A stretch of 64,000 nt of DNA from Arsenophonus sp045399315 (GTDB lineage Bacteria > Pseudomonadota > Gammaproteobacteria > Enterobacterales > Enterobacteriaceae): contig DAYVGO010000057.1 of the NCBI GenBank assembly GCA_045399315.1, forward strand, positions 1-64,000. The letters run 5' to 3'. Position numbers and translations under genes: made by a program. The notes beneath the pieces were generated by a model. It was given only the letters and a program-made list of their open reading frames with translations. It was not told the origin of the DNA and ran no database searches. Below are positions 20,285 through 29,491 of this stretch, piece after piece (within the stretch, counting starts at the first letter, position 1; every line of letters begins with the position of its first letter).

Positions 20285-21044
20285 TTAATTCTTCGTTATT
20301 TGAAAACATCTGTTGTAAATAGCGATTATATGCTCTTCCAAGTTGTGAGTAATTTTGCATATTATCAATTAATACGCTGGTATTTAATGAGTTCTGTGTT
20401 CTACGTTGTTGTGCGCGAGAATTGCGTAATGACTGATAGGCATTGTTAGTATTCAAATTTTTTAAGTATGCATTGATAGATGCATCAACAGATGAATAAA
20501 CCACATAGCCTTTGATAGTACCTTTGCTATAGGTACATTTACGGCTACATTTCATGCCAAACAAGTTATTATTTTTCTGCGCTAAGCCAGAAGCTCCCCA
20601 ACCTGATTCTGTTGCTGCTTGTGTAACAACAAAATGGATAGGAATAATGTCTACACGACTTAACAGGTTATTCCAATTTAAACTAGCAGGTGAACGGCAT
20701 TGTACATTATAATTGGTACAAATCTGATTTAGTCGTTGTAAATCAGCGGCATTCCAATTTTTACTGGAACGCTTCGATAATAACCACTGGCGATTTTGCA
20801 TGATCTTGTAGTTATACTTTTCAATTATTGGGACAATTGCTTTTAAAAACGCTTTCTTGCGAGCCGCTCCAGATGGGTATTTTCGCATGTCAGGCAGACG
20901 ACTTAGTTCTTTGGTCTGCACAGGTTTGTGATAATACTTTTTTAGAGACAAATTCGTACTGGTTGATGAATAACTAAAACTAGTTGAAAACAATAATATC
21001 AAGAAAGCGAAGACGGCGTTAGTCCTTATTGTTTGAGAGAGCAT
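20247..21044 (-). CDS. bax: Bax-type exported glucosaminidase
   Basis: Bax carries a glucosaminidase (peptidoglycan hydrolase, FlgJ-like) domain and is exported. The 265-residue protein resembles E. coli Bax (274). A signal-like hydrophobic stretch covers residues 9-25 (NAVFAFLILLFSTSFSYS). The domain block ATESGWGASGLAQKNNNLFG contains the catalytic Glu of the family, and KNLNTNNAYQSLRNSRAQ follows. ATG 21044 lies after an AGGAG site on the minus strand. Its 3' end overlaps the decayed gluconate permease by 38 bases, probably because a deletion trimmed that gene. It may help remodel the cell wall. Confidence 0.9.
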   Translation of the reverse strand: MLSQTIRTNAVFAFLILLFSTSFSYSSTSTNLSLKKYYHKPVQTKELSRLPDMRKYPSGAARKKAFLKAIVPIIEKYNYKIMQNRQWLLSKRSSKNWNAADLQRLNQICTNYNVQCRSPASLNWNNLLSRVDIIPIHFVVTQAATESGWGASGLAQKNNNLFGMKCSRKCTYSKGTIKGYVVYSSVDASINAYLKNLNTNNAYQSLRNSRAQQRRTQNSLNTSVLIDNMQNYSQLGRAYNRYLQQMFSNNEELITQVQQNLPKHI

Positions 21045-21284
21045 GGCGCTTCTCCTCGTTTCAAGTTGAACAAAAATTGCACAAATGCTAACAGATAAAT
21101 TTCACTAGTGCTACATATTATTAGCTATTTATTATTTAAATTTTATTTTAATCTATTAATTTTCACTAAAAATTATTTTAACTTTATTTTACAATTAGTT
21201 ATATTTTTATGAATATTAATATAATTAAATTTATTTAAACTATTACATGAGAAATTAATCTATTTTAAACAAAAAATAGTGATT

Positions 21285-22427
21285 TTATTGCTGTTTTAGT
21301 TGCAAATTATCACGAATTTCAGCAAGTTTAGCTATTTGTGGAAAGTCTTCACGCGTCCAATAATCTTTTTTAGTGGGTAGAGTAGCAGAAAATTTTGTTG
21401 GCCATAGTTGTAATTGAGCAAACTGTGACAGCTTATAATGTTTATAATTCTGAGGAAGTGATAGTTTGTGTCCGTGTTGGATCTTGTTTGGTGGCATAGC
21501 AGATATACGTGTGCTACTTGTATCATAGTCCCGTTTTAGGACTAAAAATTTTTCAGGGATACGCATTTTGCTATCCCACCATAAGTTATCTACTTGATCG
21601 AACATTTGTTGGGTATCTTTTTTAGAGTAAGCCCCTAATTCTTCTAATGCTAACGGTAATGTCTTAGCTAGAGCACTACTAAATTGTGATATTGAATTAG
21701 CTTGACCTTGTAAAATAAGTGTGAGTGCAATACGCGCACCTAACAGGTTGGAATAGAGATCTTCCGGAGAAAAAGCGGAGATGCCCTCAGAAAAGCCAGG
21801 TACCGATTCATAGCCATAGTCTTGGACGATTTCATGCCAGACGGCTAATTCAAAAGCTAATTCAGCAGCCAGATAAGCACTTAATGTATAACGTTCAAGA
21901 TAGGATGTTGATGACTTAGTTGCAAAAAGTTGTATCTTTCGGGCAGCTAGTTCATCATCTAGTTGAATTTGATAATTTTCCCCAAGATGAGCAAAAATTT
22001 CAGTAAAAAGATATAGGGTATAATCTGCAGTATCCCTTGCATGAGCAATGTCAATAAAACCTCCTTTTTCAGTATATATAAGACCTAATTTTTCTTTGCT
22101 TAGTCCGCTAAGTGTTGCCAATGCTCCCCAAAAACTATCATTATAATGATGCTCACCTAGCTTATTTGCCTCAACAATATTATCAACTTGATAAAAAGGA
22201 ATCGGTATTTGCCAAAGTTTAACTTTGAGGTTATAACCAAAAGCACAACAAGGCCTTAATCCTTGTGGTGGTGTTATCGACTGCATAACAGGCCAAACCA
22301 TTTGTGCTTCTTCTACAGTTTCTGTTGTAAGTACTGGCTGTATGGTAATTAAATGGGAAGTATTTTCTTTGCAACTGATTAGCACAAGGCAAAGACTGAT
22401 AATCATAATAAAAAATTTCAAACTCAA
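21285..22427 (-). CDS. DUF4056-type lipoprotein
   Basis: This 380-residue protein begins with a lipoprotein signal, MSLKFFIMIISLCLVLISCK, with a Cys at residue 19 as the likely lipidation site (LISC lipobox). I believe it is a DUF4056 protein, an uncharacterised family in Enterobacterales. That rests on recall of the region around PCCAFGYNLK and the conserved LAFELAVWHEIVQDYGYESVPGFSEG. The WHE motif, with Tyr, Glu and Asp nearby, resembles metal-site residues but no activity is known to me. The gene follows the outer-membrane protein at 22541 by 113 bases on the same strand and is probably co-transcribed. The frame is clean, so it is likely still used. Confidence 0.75.
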   Translation of the reverse strand: MSLKFFIMIISLCLVLISCKENTSHLITIQPVLTTETVEEAQMVWPVMQSITPPQGLRPCCAFGYNLKVKLWQIPIPFYQVDNIVEANKLGEHHYNDSFWGALATLSGLSKEKLGLIYTEKGGFIDIAHARDTADYTLYLFTEIFAHLGENYQIQLDDELAARKIQLFATKSSTSYLERYTLSAYLAAELAFELAVWHEIVQDYGYESVPGFSEGISAFSPEDLYSNLLGARIALTLILQGQANSISQFSSALAKTLPLALEELGAYSKKDTQQMFDQVDNLWWDSKMRIPEKFLVLKRDYDTSSTRISAMPPNKIQHGHKLSLPQNYKHYKLSQFAQLQLWPTKFSATLPTKKDYWTREDFPQIAKLAEIRDNLQLKQQ

Positions 22428-22540
22428 TCTCTAATCTTTCACATAAAGCAACTTATACCGTTTGGCCAAACTATCTTTTTTAGCATTAACAGTATAAGCC
22501 AGGAATAAATAAACCAACTTAATGAAAAAATGCTATTTAT

Positions 22541-23524
22541 TTAAAAACGTAATTCACCCGAGATGTAAAAACTATTGCGATTGTTAAATCCTACTTCAGA
22601 TAAGATATTAAAGTTACGAGTAATTTCTATTCTGGCACCAATCGTGTTGTTCCATTTTTGTGCTAGATGTTGTTTCACGTCAAATTTCATACCAGGATCA
22701 TCGAGAGCACGGATTAAACTTGCAAATGGTTTTGGTAAGTTTAAGTTATTAATATTGCCTTTAAAACGTTGAGTTATATCCTGATACATTGCGCCTACCC
22801 ATACTTGTACTTTAGTACTACCTTGCCCTGATAATAGAGGTTGAAAAGTAAATTCGTAGCCGATACGCGGAGTGATAACTAATGCACTAATATCACCGTC
22901 TAGGATATCTAGGTTTGTGCGCGTATAATTAGCATCTAAAGTAGCAAAAAATTGCTTATAACCACCGGCCAGGACAGCTCCACCACCATAGGTTTTTCCT
23001 TCAAAATCTAGTACGAAAGGCATACCCTGGGCGAAAGGTAGATCGATATCATTAAATGTAACATTATCTATGGTAGTTTTGGAGGAACCTTTAGTTTTCC
23101 CATAAACACCATACACATTCAAAAAAGGTAATATCCAAGTATCCAGTTTTAGCATATGAGATTCATTTTTCTCACGAGTGTGACCTGCTTTTATTTTAGT
23201 TGCTTCAGCGGTTAGTGGGTTTTTGGGAAAAATAAAAGCAATTTTATCTACGACCACATCTTGCCGTAGATTCATGTAACCATAACCTATACCAAATGGT
23301 TCAGGCAGTTCATAACCTCGGGCACGGGCTTCATTACCCCAAATAGGCAAAATACGGGATTTGCTCTGAATTGTTGATCGTGATAGATCTTCATCACGTT
23401 GTTGTTGATAAGAAGACTCATTTACCGTAATAGATAATAATGGCCACTTTTGTGCGAAACTCGAGTATGGTGGAGAGAAAACCATTATTAGTAATAATAA
23501 TTTATGAAGGTGAATAGGTTTCAT
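22541..23524 (-). CDS. Outer-membrane beta-barrel protein, function unknown
   Basis: The 327-residue product has a cleavable signal peptide (KLLLLIMVFSPPYSSFAQ, residues 9-26). It ends with Phe after alternating polar and hydrophobic residues (NSFYISGELRF), the hallmark of a barrel recognised by the BAM machinery. Many beta-rich stretches such as VNVYGVYGKTKG-like segments and FFATLDANYTRTNLDIL support a barrel. I cannot assign a substrate. It precedes the DUF4056 lipoprotein and may form an envelope pair with it. The reading frame is intact in an area where most accessory genes are broken, which argues for current selection. Confidence 0.75.
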   Translation of the reverse strand: MKPIHLHKLLLLIMVFSPPYSSFAQKWPLLSITVNESSYQQQRDEDLSRSTIQSKSRILPIWGNEARARGYELPEPFGIGYGYMNLRQDVVVDKIAFIFPKNPLTAEATKIKAGHTREKNESHMLKLDTWILPFLNVYGVYGKTKGSSKTTIDNVTFNDIDLPFAQGMPFVLDFEGKTYGGGAVLAGGYKQFFATLDANYTRTNLDILDGDISALVITPRIGYEFTFQPLLSGQGSTKVQVWVGAMYQDITQRFKGNINNLNLPKPFASLIRALDDPGMKFDVKQHLAQKWNNTIGARIEITRNFNILSEVGFNNRNSFYISGELRF

Positions 23525-24513
23525 TGATTAAAAACACCATTTAATATGTAAAATGTTTGAAATTAGCGTAAGCAGACGGGAATAGCTTATTTTTGTAAAT
23601 TAGCAAAGCAGCTATGTTATTGTTTATTAAAATTTTTATTTTAATGACATGAGATATCCTATAAATTTGTAAAAATATAAATTATTGTCAAATATTTATC
23701 AATGATGGTCAATTTTTATAGTTAAAAGCATTCAGGTTGTATTTTCAATATAGAGAATCAAATTATTTTATTTTTTCATAAAAAATACTAAACATTTTTG
23801 TTAATAAAACATAATATTTTGATTTTATGATCAAAATTAATTACCAAATATGATAATATTTTTGTGGATATTAATTAGCTAAAATATATAAAACTTGTTA
23901 AATGTGATATGGCTATGTAAATAAAACGTATTTTGATTTGTTGTATTAAAGTCATTGTATCTGAAATGCGATTTTTCTGTAGTTTATAAATAAATATATT
24001 TCTAAAATTATTTTAATAAATATTCTGTTAAAATTTTTTGCTTAATCCGGTACCATAAGAGTTATCAGATATTATCAAATAACAGACCAATAATTCATAT
24101 CTTATGGTGCTTGTTTTCTCGTCATTACTTAATTAGTTATCTTTTTGATAATTGCCGTGGTTATTTTTGTCAATATGATCATTTTATATGGTATAGAATT
24201 TGTTTGACTTATTTAATATTGGATAGTTTATCTTTTTTTTCACAATAGATGCTTTGTTCAGGATGTTAAATAGTATAAAGAGACTTAATTGTTTATTTTA
24301 TATATGGAAAGCTTTTTTTCTTATTTTAAATTACCTGATTTATATTATAAATTGATTTGATTAACTTTTAGTTTGAAATTTAGAGTTGAAGTGTATCACA
24401 CAGGATACATTTGTTTATTTAATTTCTTTATTTAGATGGTAATGTCTTACTACTTTTTAAAGAGTAAGATACTCTTTGAATATTTTACATAAAAGAGTAT
24501 GAGAGTTAGACTA
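23525..24513. other. Gene-free AT-rich region
   Basis: Almost 1 kb with no recognisable gene on either strand. It should hold the promoter of the outer-membrane protein/lipoprotein pair at its left end. The rest is A/T-rich with many short stop-filled frames. I see no tRNA, terminator-like GC stem or repeat unit. Confidence 0.5.
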
Positions 24514-25295
24514 CTAAATAGAGCGTAATACGACAATACCTGGTCGTGAGCGAATATAATCGAGTGAAGGTGTATCAACAACTTTCATGTTTTTTGAAAC
24601 TGATGAAGCATTTCGGTAATAGATTTGATCCCCTTTTTTAATAACAAGGCCTACGTGAGACACATCTAAACCATCTAGTTTTGAATAAGTACCTATATAA
24701 TCTCCAGTTTTTAATTTTTGCAATGTTTGTGAGTTTAATTTGTCTGATGGAATATAATTAATTTAGTGATCGATAACGTTTAGATCAGGAATAAACTTAC
24801 CACCATCGGATTTGAGATTAAGATGTTTAGTTACCGTAATATAGTCATCGCTTATTTTATCAGTAATATCATTGGCATTTTGTGAATAATTAGCAAATCA
24901 GTCAGAGAAAAAATGTTTTATTTTTAAATAAGTTACATCGCTATCTATATAACGTGTTTTTATCAGATTTTCTAAAAATGTTTGTTGATTTGTTGAATGA
25001 TAATGGCTTGTATATAATCAAGTAAAGTGAAACAATCAACATCATTAAAATTCACCACCAGCTCTTCTGGTATAATTGACGAACCGATAAGTGTATTAGC
25101 TTGATAAGGTATATCCAGGAAAGATGCTAATATTTCTTTTAATAGAATGCTTTTTTCAGAATGTTGATTAGGAGTAACTTTGGTCGTGATTATTTCATTC
25201 AATTCTATCAATGTTTTTTCATCGATTTTTGTGATATAGCCTACAGCTTGACCGGATATTACTAAAGTTAAGAATAATACTATGGATTTGTACAT
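24514..25295 (-). pseudogene. DUF1460 (NlpC/P60-like amidase) exported protein, broken
   Basis: DUF1460 proteins are predicted cysteine amidases of the NlpC/P60 class, related to N-acetylmuramoyl-L-alanine amidase. The N-terminal part (24972-25295) has a signal peptide (YKSIVLFLTLVISGQAVG) and the family block PEELVVNFNDVDCFTLLDYI with the likely catalytic Cys. The C-terminal part (24514-24723) has the family block GLDVSHVGLVIKKGDQIYY with the likely His. The middle is readable but crossed by stops near 24762 and 24898, and a one-base shift occurs in a T run near 24972 (NKHF then LENLIK). It was probably a cell-wall or host-glycan acting enzyme. Confidence 0.8.
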
Positions 25296-26212
25296 AAAAA
25301 CTTCCTTATTATAATACTTATAGAGTATAAAGGATATCAGATTTTTATAAAATTGATAAAAATATTATTTGATTAATAGTTTTTTAGTTACACTATATAA
25401 TTTTATAATATAAGAAATAGTAAAATAATATAAAATTAACTGAAAAATGTGATTCTATTTGAAATGAACTTTTGCTCATAACCAGTATTAGATGATTTTT
25501 ATACTATGAATTATTTTCTATGTATATTTATGTTCACTATTATTAGTTTACTACAAGTTATGAAAATAATAAACTATTTTAATCGTTATAAAATATTTAT
25601 TATTTACAACAAATGAAATTAGATTTTTATTAAGTTTTAAATTAATATATTGATTTTTTTATAATTTAAAAAATATCATTCCGAATGATTTTTATTAATT
25701 TAATAAATACAAAAGTAATTGTTATTTAAAGAATTTAATAGTTATACAGTTAACAATATATCTATAGTTATTAATGTAAGTATAATATTATAACTCAATA
25801 ATATTTTTATTTAATAGATGAATTATTAAAAAATTCACTATATATTGAGTATAGATATGTCGTTATTAGTTAAGTATTATTAATATAAATTTATTAATTA
25901 GTTATTAAGTGATAATTATCTTAGTTACATTATGAGTTAAAAATTCTATTTTTATAAGATAAATGGCTATTTTATATTATATTTTTTAAAGGTTGTTTAT
26001 TGGAAATCATCAGGTAAAATTTAATATTAGGCAATTATGGAAATAATAACTATTACAATATTTAATGTTAAATTTTTGTTAGTAAAAAAGGGTAAGTTGC
26101 AGACATTTTCTCTATTTAAAGGAAACCAATAATTACGTTATTTATTACTTTGATTATATGTGTTGTTTACTGGTGTTTAATTTTTATTTTCACATCTATA
26201 CGAGGATAATAT
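25296..26212. other. Gene-free, extremely AT-rich region
   Basis: About 900 bases of nearly pure A/T with isolated G and C. I find no gene, RNA or terminator. At the far right end, a CGAGGA ribosome site precedes the MrpJ-like regulator. It is either decayed DNA or the spacer of an acquired island. Confidence 0.5.
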
Positions 26213-26432
26213 ATGAGTATTAATATAAATATTGGTAATATAATAAAATTTAAACGAAAAGGGATTATCTGGAGAATTTTTGGCTGAAGAAATAGGGATT
26301 AGTCAACAACAACTCTCACGCTATGAACGTGGTGTAAATGACATTAAAGTAAATACATTATATTCAATTACACAAGCGCTCAATATACCTATAGATTTAT
26401 TTTTTGCAGAACTAAGATCAATCAAAAATTAA
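26213..26432 (+). pseudogene. MrpJ-like XRE helix-turn-helix regulator, single frameshift
   Basis: ATG 26213, after a CGAGGA site, starts MSINININIGNIIKFKRK. A one-base insertion in the AAAAGGG run at 26256-26262 then shifts the frame. Continuing in the other frame gives GLSGEFLAEEIGISQQQLSRYERG, then VNTLYSITQALNIPIDLFF and the stop at 26430. The QQQLSRYERG recognition helix and the (I/P)IDxFF ending resemble MrpJ, the Proteus regulator that represses motility and is encoded with fimbrial operons. Adhesin-like genes lie 1 kb downstream, which fits. At 72 codons it would be short but nearly complete if the single indel were absent. Confidence 0.75.
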
Positions 26433-27380
26433 CCAGGAAAACAGTCAAACCGATAAATTTTCATTGTTAGCTGAGAGTATTATTTTAGAATAATTAAATA
26501 TAGATTGTATTTAGCTTAGTATAATATTATTTAAGTTAATTAAAATTTATTAATAACTATATTTTTCATAAGATTTACTAAATAATTAATAATTTTATTA
26601 CTTGATAGAGTTAATCTAATTACAACTCTATATTTTATGCCTAGAATAATTGTAAATGTTTATATACTTAATCAAAATAAGTGATTTTTAATTTTAAAAA
26701 ATATAAACTTTTACTCTTTTATAACAATAATTTAATATAAAATATAATAAATTAGCATTATGTATGCAAAAAAATATATAATTTTATTTATTTTAATAAT
26801 GATTACAAAATAAAAAATCATAATTTATAAAATATGAAAATAAAATTATTAGTATTTAATATGTTAAATTAACAAACATAATCGCAAATAGTAATATAAT
26901 ATTAATTAATGTAAATGATATTATTATTAACTCTTTATTAAAATAAGATAATGTTATGATTTAATAGTAAATTCGTATTGTTTATTGTTGCAAATAATAT
27001 TTTTAGATAATTGTCACATAGAATTTTTGTTACTAGTGTAAATGAGATATCTTAGTCCGTAATCACAATAAGAGTGATCTTAATTAATAATAAGATTCCA
27101 TATTCAACAAATTTATCATTCTTTTATTTAAGTTGTGTCAAAAGTTAAATTGGCTTAGTGGCTATTAATAATAGAATAGCACTTCTATTATGCTTAATAT
27201 TATAGTTATAGATTATATGAAATTATGATATTTGATTTTTTTAATTCCAGTTGGTTTCAATTAATAAGTTAATTTTTAATGTAATAATTAATTTAATATA
27301 TTTTACATGATTTTATTTATATATTCTAGAGAGTTTATTTATTAATAATGATATATTTATTTTAAAAAAGGAAACTGTTT
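26433..27380. other. Gene-free, extremely AT-rich region
   Basis: About 950 bases between the MrpJ-like gene and the first adhesin-like gene, with no recognisable coding, RNA or repeat structure. It is dominated by A/T runs. A promoter for the adhesin genes would be expected near its right end but none stands out. Confidence 0.5.
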
Positions 27381-28174
27381 ATAAGGATTATATTATTAAT
27401 TAATTTTATTATTTGTAATTTTTTTATATTAATTTAGCTTTTGCTAAATGTAACACTGTTAGTGGAATACTGGTGATGAATGGAAGAGATCTTATTGTAA
27501 AAAGTGAAACTCCTATTGGAACTATGTTAGATACTTTTACTTTAAGCTCTTTTCAATCTTATCATTGTGATAAAAATAATATTGCAAATACGCGGACAGG
27601 AGGAAGAGTTTATGGTGGATTTGCTACCTATATGGATGGTATTAGAGTATACAAAACTAATATAGAAGGTATAGGCTGTTCATTTGGTGTTCAATCGATG
27701 TGTGGTAAATTATCTTTTCCTTCTGAAAGCTGGAAAGGTGATTTAAATAATATCGTGACTTGTTGGAATAAGGATATTTGGAACCATATAACACATAATT
27801 TTGATGTTAGGATCTATAAAATAGGCCCAACAGGTACTAGTGTCGTTGAAAAGAAAAAAGTTGGTGCCACCATTTTAGCTTTTAATAAACAAAATTCTTG
27901 GGCACATGAAAATTCAATTTTTTTAAATAGTTTTAGAGTTGTGACGTTGAATAATAATGATAGTCAGCCTAATAATAATAGTGGCCAAGGTGGGTAGTGC
28001 TAGACAGAAAGTAATAACAATACCAATGAAAGTATCAATATTAATGAAAGTACTAATAGTAATGAAAGTAGTGATATGAATAATAGTACTAACGCTCATA
28101 ACAATACTAATACCAATAGTAGTAGTAACGTTAATAAAAGTGGTAATACTAATAAGTTTAATGTTAATTGTTAA
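27381..28174 (+). pseudogene. Fimbrial adhesin-like protein with Asn/Ser-rich tail, copy 1
   Basis: It is paralogous to the gene at 28486. The start codon seems lost: ATA at 27381 aligns with ATG of copy 2 (ATAAGGATT against ATGAGGATT). The signal-peptide region is frameshifted near 27435. From about 27440 to 27994 an open frame encodes CNTVSGILVMNGRDL, FQSYHCDKN, DGIRVYKTNIEGIG and HNFDVRIYKIGPTGTS. The last block resembles the strand of type 1 pilin/FimH-like domains, so I infer a two-cysteine-pair adhesin or minor-pilin domain. TAG stops at 27994 and 28000 separate it from an in-frame tail of about 55 residues made mostly of Asn, Ser, Thr and Glu, ending NVNC. Family assignment is by pattern only. 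Confidence 0.6.
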
Positions 28175-28485
28175 AAGTAATATAATCTTATTGACTAATA
28201 TTTATCTATAAAAGTCCATGACAATATTTTTATAAATTTATAAAATATGTAGGTAGAGGCTATTAGCTTAATTCTACCTATTAATATACAGTTAGTAAAT
28301 AAAATTAATTTAACGATTGTTATAATTAAATAATAAGTTTAACACTTTTCTTTATTAATTATTTTTAAATTTATATATTTTAATAGTACATAATATAATT
28401 ATTAATTAATACATTGAATTATAATGTAATATTTATATTTTAAGATATTAATCATTATAAACTATATTTTTATTGAGGGAAATTT
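28175..28485. other. AT-rich spacer between adhesin paralogues
   Basis: About 310 bases of A/T-rich DNA with no recognisable gene, terminator or repeat. A TGAGGGAAATTT stretch just before 28486 is the ribosome site of the second copy. Confidence 0.5.
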
Positions 28486-29203
28486 ATGAGGATTGTATTG
28501 TTAATTATTTTTATTATTTCTAGTCTTGGTTACACACCTTTAGGTTTTGCTAGTTTCACTGACTTTGCTCGTTTTAGTTGTTTCATTGGTTTTGATATCT
28601 GCGACACTATTAGTGGACCGTTGACAATAAATGGAAGAGAAATTGTTGTGCAAGGTGGATACACTTGTTGATATTTTATTAGATACATTCACATCAAGTT
28701 CATTTAAGACTTATCGTTGTGATAATAATACTAAAAATATGGTTAGCGGTGGCAAACTCTACGACAAATTTGCTAAATCTATTAATGGTATTAGAGTATA
28801 TAAAACTAATATTACAGGAATTGGTTATTCTCTTGGTATTCAAACCATGTGTAATGACATGGTTTTTCCAACTAAAGGTTGGAGAGATAATATAGATAAT
28901 GTTGACGTTTGTTGGTCGAACGGTACCTGGAATCAGATCAATCATAATTTTGAGGTCAGAATTTATAAAATAGGGCCTACCACGAGTGGGATTGTTATTA
29001 AGAGAAAAATTGGCGCCACTATTCTTTCATACAAAAATACCAGTATCTGGGCAGAAGAAAATTTGGTTTACTTAAATACTTTTAAAGTTACGACGATAAG
29101 CAATAATAGTGGCGTGTAGGGCAATAACAATAGTGGTGGGCAGAGTAATAGAGATAGAGGCGAGCAAGGCAGCAACAATTGGGGTGGCCAGGGTAATAAC
29201 AAT
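28486..29203 (+). pseudogene. Fimbrial adhesin-like protein, copy 2
   Basis: ATG 28486 after a GAGGG site starts a good signal peptide (MRIVLLIIFIISSLGYTPLG, cleaved near FAS), then ICDTISGPLTINGREIVV. A single-base shift near 28645-28655 leads into VDTLVDILLDTFTSSSF. The domain then reads cleanly through FKTYRCDNN, NGIRVYKTNITGIGYSLGIQ, HNFEVRIYKIGP and FKVTTISNNSGV to TAG at 29117. After that stop the frame continues as a Gly/Asn/Gln-rich linker (GNNNSGGQSNRDRG and so on), which runs directly into a transporter remnant. About half the residues match copy 1. It was probably an exported surface adhesin or pilus-tip protein. Confidence 0.62.
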
Positions 29204-29491
29204 GTGTTACCACTATTATTACGTTATCTGAAATTGTCGATCAAGTAAGCCATTAGCACCTCAATTTTTGTGACAACTATTTTGTCGGGTTCATCAGTGA
29301 TTGCCTATATGTGGGATGGACATACTGATGTTGTGCTTGAATTTACGTTATGCATAGGCTCATTAATGACTATCCCACTGGCTAAATATTTAATGTTGTG
29401 TTTATCCGATCGTATTTTGCACTATGTAACACTGTTATTTACTTTATCTAGTGCCATTATGATGAGTATAAAATTATGGTGCTATTTTTAA
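29204..29491 (+). pseudogene. TauE/SafE (TSUP) membrane transporter, remnant
   Basis: Starting near GTG 29204 the frame reads VLPLLLRYLKLSIK, a stop (TAA 29246-29248), then AISTSIFVTTILSGSSVIAY. In TauE/SafE proteins a glycine-rich turn followed by VPLLL...LK.AI.TS is typical, so the stop most likely replaces CAA (Gln). A second part, LCIGSLMTIPLAKYLMLCLSDRIL, matches the family's IGAPLGARLAxRLPxxxL region. These proteins export sulfite or organosulfonates. Only about 95 codons remain. The 5' part is gone and replaced, in the same frame, by the low-complexity tail of the adhesin gene, so a deletion probably fused the two. The 3' end touches the next gene. Confidence 0.6.

Noticed and set aside
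27940..28174. CRISPR or tandem-repeat array
   Set aside because: The AAT/AGT-rich stretch is a low-complexity Asn/Ser coding tail with no fixed repeat unit or spacers.
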